Shown here: in pieces, positions 39,801 to 40,971 of the stretch
Layout of the letters: the number at the start of each line of letters is the position of its first letter
Position numbering within the stretch: the stretch's first letter is position 1
NCBI GenBank assembly: GCA_015059245.1
Contig: SVAU01000014.1
Coordinates: 1 to 40,971 of the forward strand
Length of the DNA: 40,971 bases
Direction: 5' to 3'
DNA from: Bacillota bacterium
GTDB lineage: Bacteria; Bacillota_I; Bacilli_A; RF39; UBA660
Position numbers and translations under genes: made by a program
Notes under the pieces: model-generated
Database searches by the model: none
What the model was told of the DNA's origin: nothing
Seen by the model: only the letters and a program-made list of their open reading frames with translations

Positions 39801-40971
39801 GGTATTACTAATAGTATTGATTATGACGAGAATAACAATCCTATTAAAACGGTTATTAATAATACACAAGCGTTTGATGAAATCATAGATACAACTTACT
39901 ATATAATAGCTAAAGGTACAGATAGATATCTATATATCAAACCAGATAAAAACTTAATGGTAAGACAATGTGAATGCTCACATGATAAGTTTAATGTAAT
40001 TAAACAAACCGATAACAAGATAAAACTACAATATACTATACTAAACAACTATTATCTAAAAGATAATGGTGGAGTATTAAAAGTAGAATATGGAGATACA
40101 GGTAATAACATATTTGAACTTATCGAACATTCAAATAAAACATATTCTATAAAATCAGTTAGTAGTAACTTAGCAGTAACAGTAAATGAGGATAATACAT
40201 TATCACTAACTACTTATAACGAAGATAGTAATGAACAACAATTCTTATTCGAAAGAATGGAAAGTAAGTTATTCATAGAATCTAGTTCTACGTATACTGA
40301 AGATGGTAGATTCATTAGAAGTGTAAAAGATAGCTTAGGTAACATAGTAACATATGATATAGACAACACTACAGGTTTAACTAATGCTGTTATAGATCCT
40401 AATGGTAGTGTTTCTAATTATGTTTATGATGATAAACATAGGGTAACTTCTATTACTAAAGGCGAACATGAAGTATCTTATGAATACGATACAAACGACA
40501 ATCTTTCTAAGATTACACATGGTACTAAAAACTATTGCTTTGAATATGATGAATACAACAACAATAAGAAAGTTACTATAAACAATACAAACTTAATAGA
40601 AAAAATATATGAAAACAATAATGGTAACTTAACTAAAGTTAAATATGGTAACAATGACGAAATTAACTATACATATGATGAATATGGACGAGTTAAAACA
40701 GTTGTTAAAGAAGACAACACTTACAAAAACTACTATGATAACTTAGGAAGAATTACTAGGGTAAACAGTAATAACGAAGTGTACAACTATGAGTATGACT
40801 TTGCTAAAAGGTTAAGTAAATTCAAAATAAATGATTACGAAACTTTACTTAACTACGACAAAGATAATAACATTACTACTAAGATAGAAAAAATAGGAGA
40901 AGACTCATATACATATAACTACGCATACAACAATGAATCTGCTTTAACTAACTTAAATGTCTTAGATACTG
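36897..40971 (+). CDS. Giant DNRLRE / YD-repeat (RHS-like) protein, 3' end outside window
   Basis: The frame is open from the ATG at 36897, with TAGGAGGA 6 nt upstream, to the window end (at least 1358 residues). No signal peptide is visible. Residues about 70-250 form a DNRLRE-like domain (RALLKFDLPKIPSSYTLVNATL...IDVTDLVQRWYNNEPNYG), common next to YD repeats. A first set of YD-like repeats lies near 405-530. Two carbohydrate-binding-like modules follow near 593-730 and 734-900 (both start with a (D/N)SxFxxS motif), then YD repeats near 907-990. A ricin-like beta-trefoil lies near 995-1118. YD repeats (YTYDDEGNL type) go on to the edge. RHS/WapA proteins wrap a C-terminal toxin, which would lie outside the window. 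Confidence 0.9.
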   Translation, partial: MNSKIELSEYNSSNSKVYLNGDGTISVEIYDQNINDGGIMTLSDEPTIGDTSQYNPDNTMISQGNNAPFNIVDTYISSSRTTTGEEDKIKIGVEKINGNNVIHRALLKFDLPKIPSSYTLVNATLNMIGYYDENYSEQNSNTMIAIHQITSDWLTTSPTWANMANGYKESIENYFHATRSSGTISGNTLTVEPKLSQIDVTDLVQRWYNNEPNYGLMLKAVDETYNENIKLGEYYTVDAANESAKPQARLVINYKNLNGLEGYLTYTSQSHELGSTHINNYNGNVTSLFSVANTVGGPLPASIDLVYNTSDVVNNNDYGYGLGVKPNLIQTIKEVTIDTLNVLQYLDEDGTIHYFYKNSDDNIYYDEDGLSLKVEPVASNYIMTDKNKNTNKFVNHNGTYYLEQITDTTNKSINIVYDTNNRITKVIDASNKEITITYEDNKITFVSPYKTTIVNLTNNQIISIEDLGDTTTISYNDNKLIEKIINSNGLYTKYEYINDLTYKVSKVTEYGRNDSEGNYLEFTYNLKSTSIKDRKGHVNTYVFNNNANTEVITSLDENQNLSNAYGKSTTYGELGTSSVNKITLDGSLVRHINNLIEDSSFESGNSLFTTSNESITTEVIDNAHYGIKALKVTNTALDNYVYLEKAVEKGKDYTFSAYTKNEVPFELSLSYDDVIKTVTIDDISSEYSRCDITINYPEEATSNLNITIKPLALGVIYIDGLQLEEGEVANYYNMISNSNFANSLNGYEITTSKRVGIESHYDTPPLDIPSVEVVQVDGSTKALRLINSPLLQTTLAKSFYMSGHAGDVFELSFWYKNEGPRMIPSETNPVEPATIYANLHFGYTEGENDEPTIDQYLTPYNKDWHYFSKKFVAKYDYNEVSLNIINEFSCRDCYITNISLFKDLESYSYTYDDEGNLVSSTDLSRETSTFNYNGNNQLIEATSPLGNKFKYEYDENVTDRLIRAISPSGITNSIDYDENNNPIKTVINNTQAFDEIIDTTYYIIAKGTDRYLYIKPDKNLMVRQCECSHDKFNVIKQTDNKIKLQYTILNNYYLKDNGGVLKVEYGDTGNNIFELIEHSNKTYSIKSVSSNLAVTVNEDNTLSLTTYNEDSNEQQFLFERMESKLFIESSSTYTEDGRFIRSVKDSLGNIVTYDIDNTTGLTNAVIDPNGSVSNYVYDDKHRVTSITKGEHEVSYEYDTNDNLSKITHGTKNYCFEYDEYNNNKKVTINNTNLIEKIYENNNGNLTKVKYGNNDEINYTYDEYGRVKTVVKEDNTYKNYYDNLGRITRVNSNNEVYNYEYDFAKRLSKFKINDYETLLNYDKDNNITTKIEKIGEDSYTYNYAYNNESALTNLNVLDT

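Overview
The window is a low-GC, tightly packed stretch of a Firmicutes-type genome. The compact tmRNA, RNA genes with encoded CCA ends, AGA-dominated arginine codons, clear Shine-Dalgarno sites, and the SPFH/zinc-ribbon, TPM, clostripain and SipW-type genes together suggest an uncultured gut lineage of Bacilli (RF39-like or a relative of Erysipelotrichia). That placement is inferred from content, not from a marker-gene tree. Genes use TGG for Trp and carry no in-frame TGA, so the standard bacterial code applies. Most promoters are an extended -10 box (TGnTATAAT) with little or no -35 box. Many terminators overlap the stop codon of the gene they end.

Layout. 1-1700: two small proteins and a membrane-anchored XRE regulator. 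1888-6979: a seven-gene, tightly coupled operon encoding a C_GCAxxG_C_C protein, a biotin-synthase-like radical SAM enzyme, a second radical SAM enzyme resembling archaeal tetraether synthase (Tes/MJ0619), an ICMT-like methyltransferase, a DUF4395-like membrane protein, a divergent Lgt-like protein and a zinc-ribbon membrane protein. This looks like a lipid or lipoprotein modification pathway and is the best candidate for an undescribed system. 7050-10708 (minus): a surface protein with 14 short Cys-rich repeats and a membrane protein with a degenerate J-like N-terminus. 10934-11296: tmRNA. 11358-12077: a GT6 (ABO-type) glycosyltransferase.

12200-21080: mostly single-pass membrane proteins of unknown function, a stand-alone CheD-like protein, and a second striking element, a 76-nt degenerate tRNA-Thr(UGU) with its own promoter and terminator. 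21140-27900: tRNA-Cys, an HD phosphohydrolase, a GNAT, a secreted metallo-beta-lactamase-fold hydrolase with its DUF3006 partner, a zinc-ribbon/TPR protein, an XRE regulator, an SPFH protein and a GtrB-like glycosyltransferase. 28011-30591: two secreted beta-rich proteins with a SipW-type (Ser-His) signal peptidase. 30622-35251 (minus): a clostripain-family protease, a TPM-domain protein and a zinc-ribbon membrane protein.

From 35.3 kb the content changes: a truncated acyltransferase, about 450 nt of structured non-coding DNA, a phage tail-collar-like protein and a very large DNRLRE/YD-repeat (RHS-like) protein that runs off the window. Neither of the last two has a signal peptide. Homology calls were made by eye from motifs; no database was searched.
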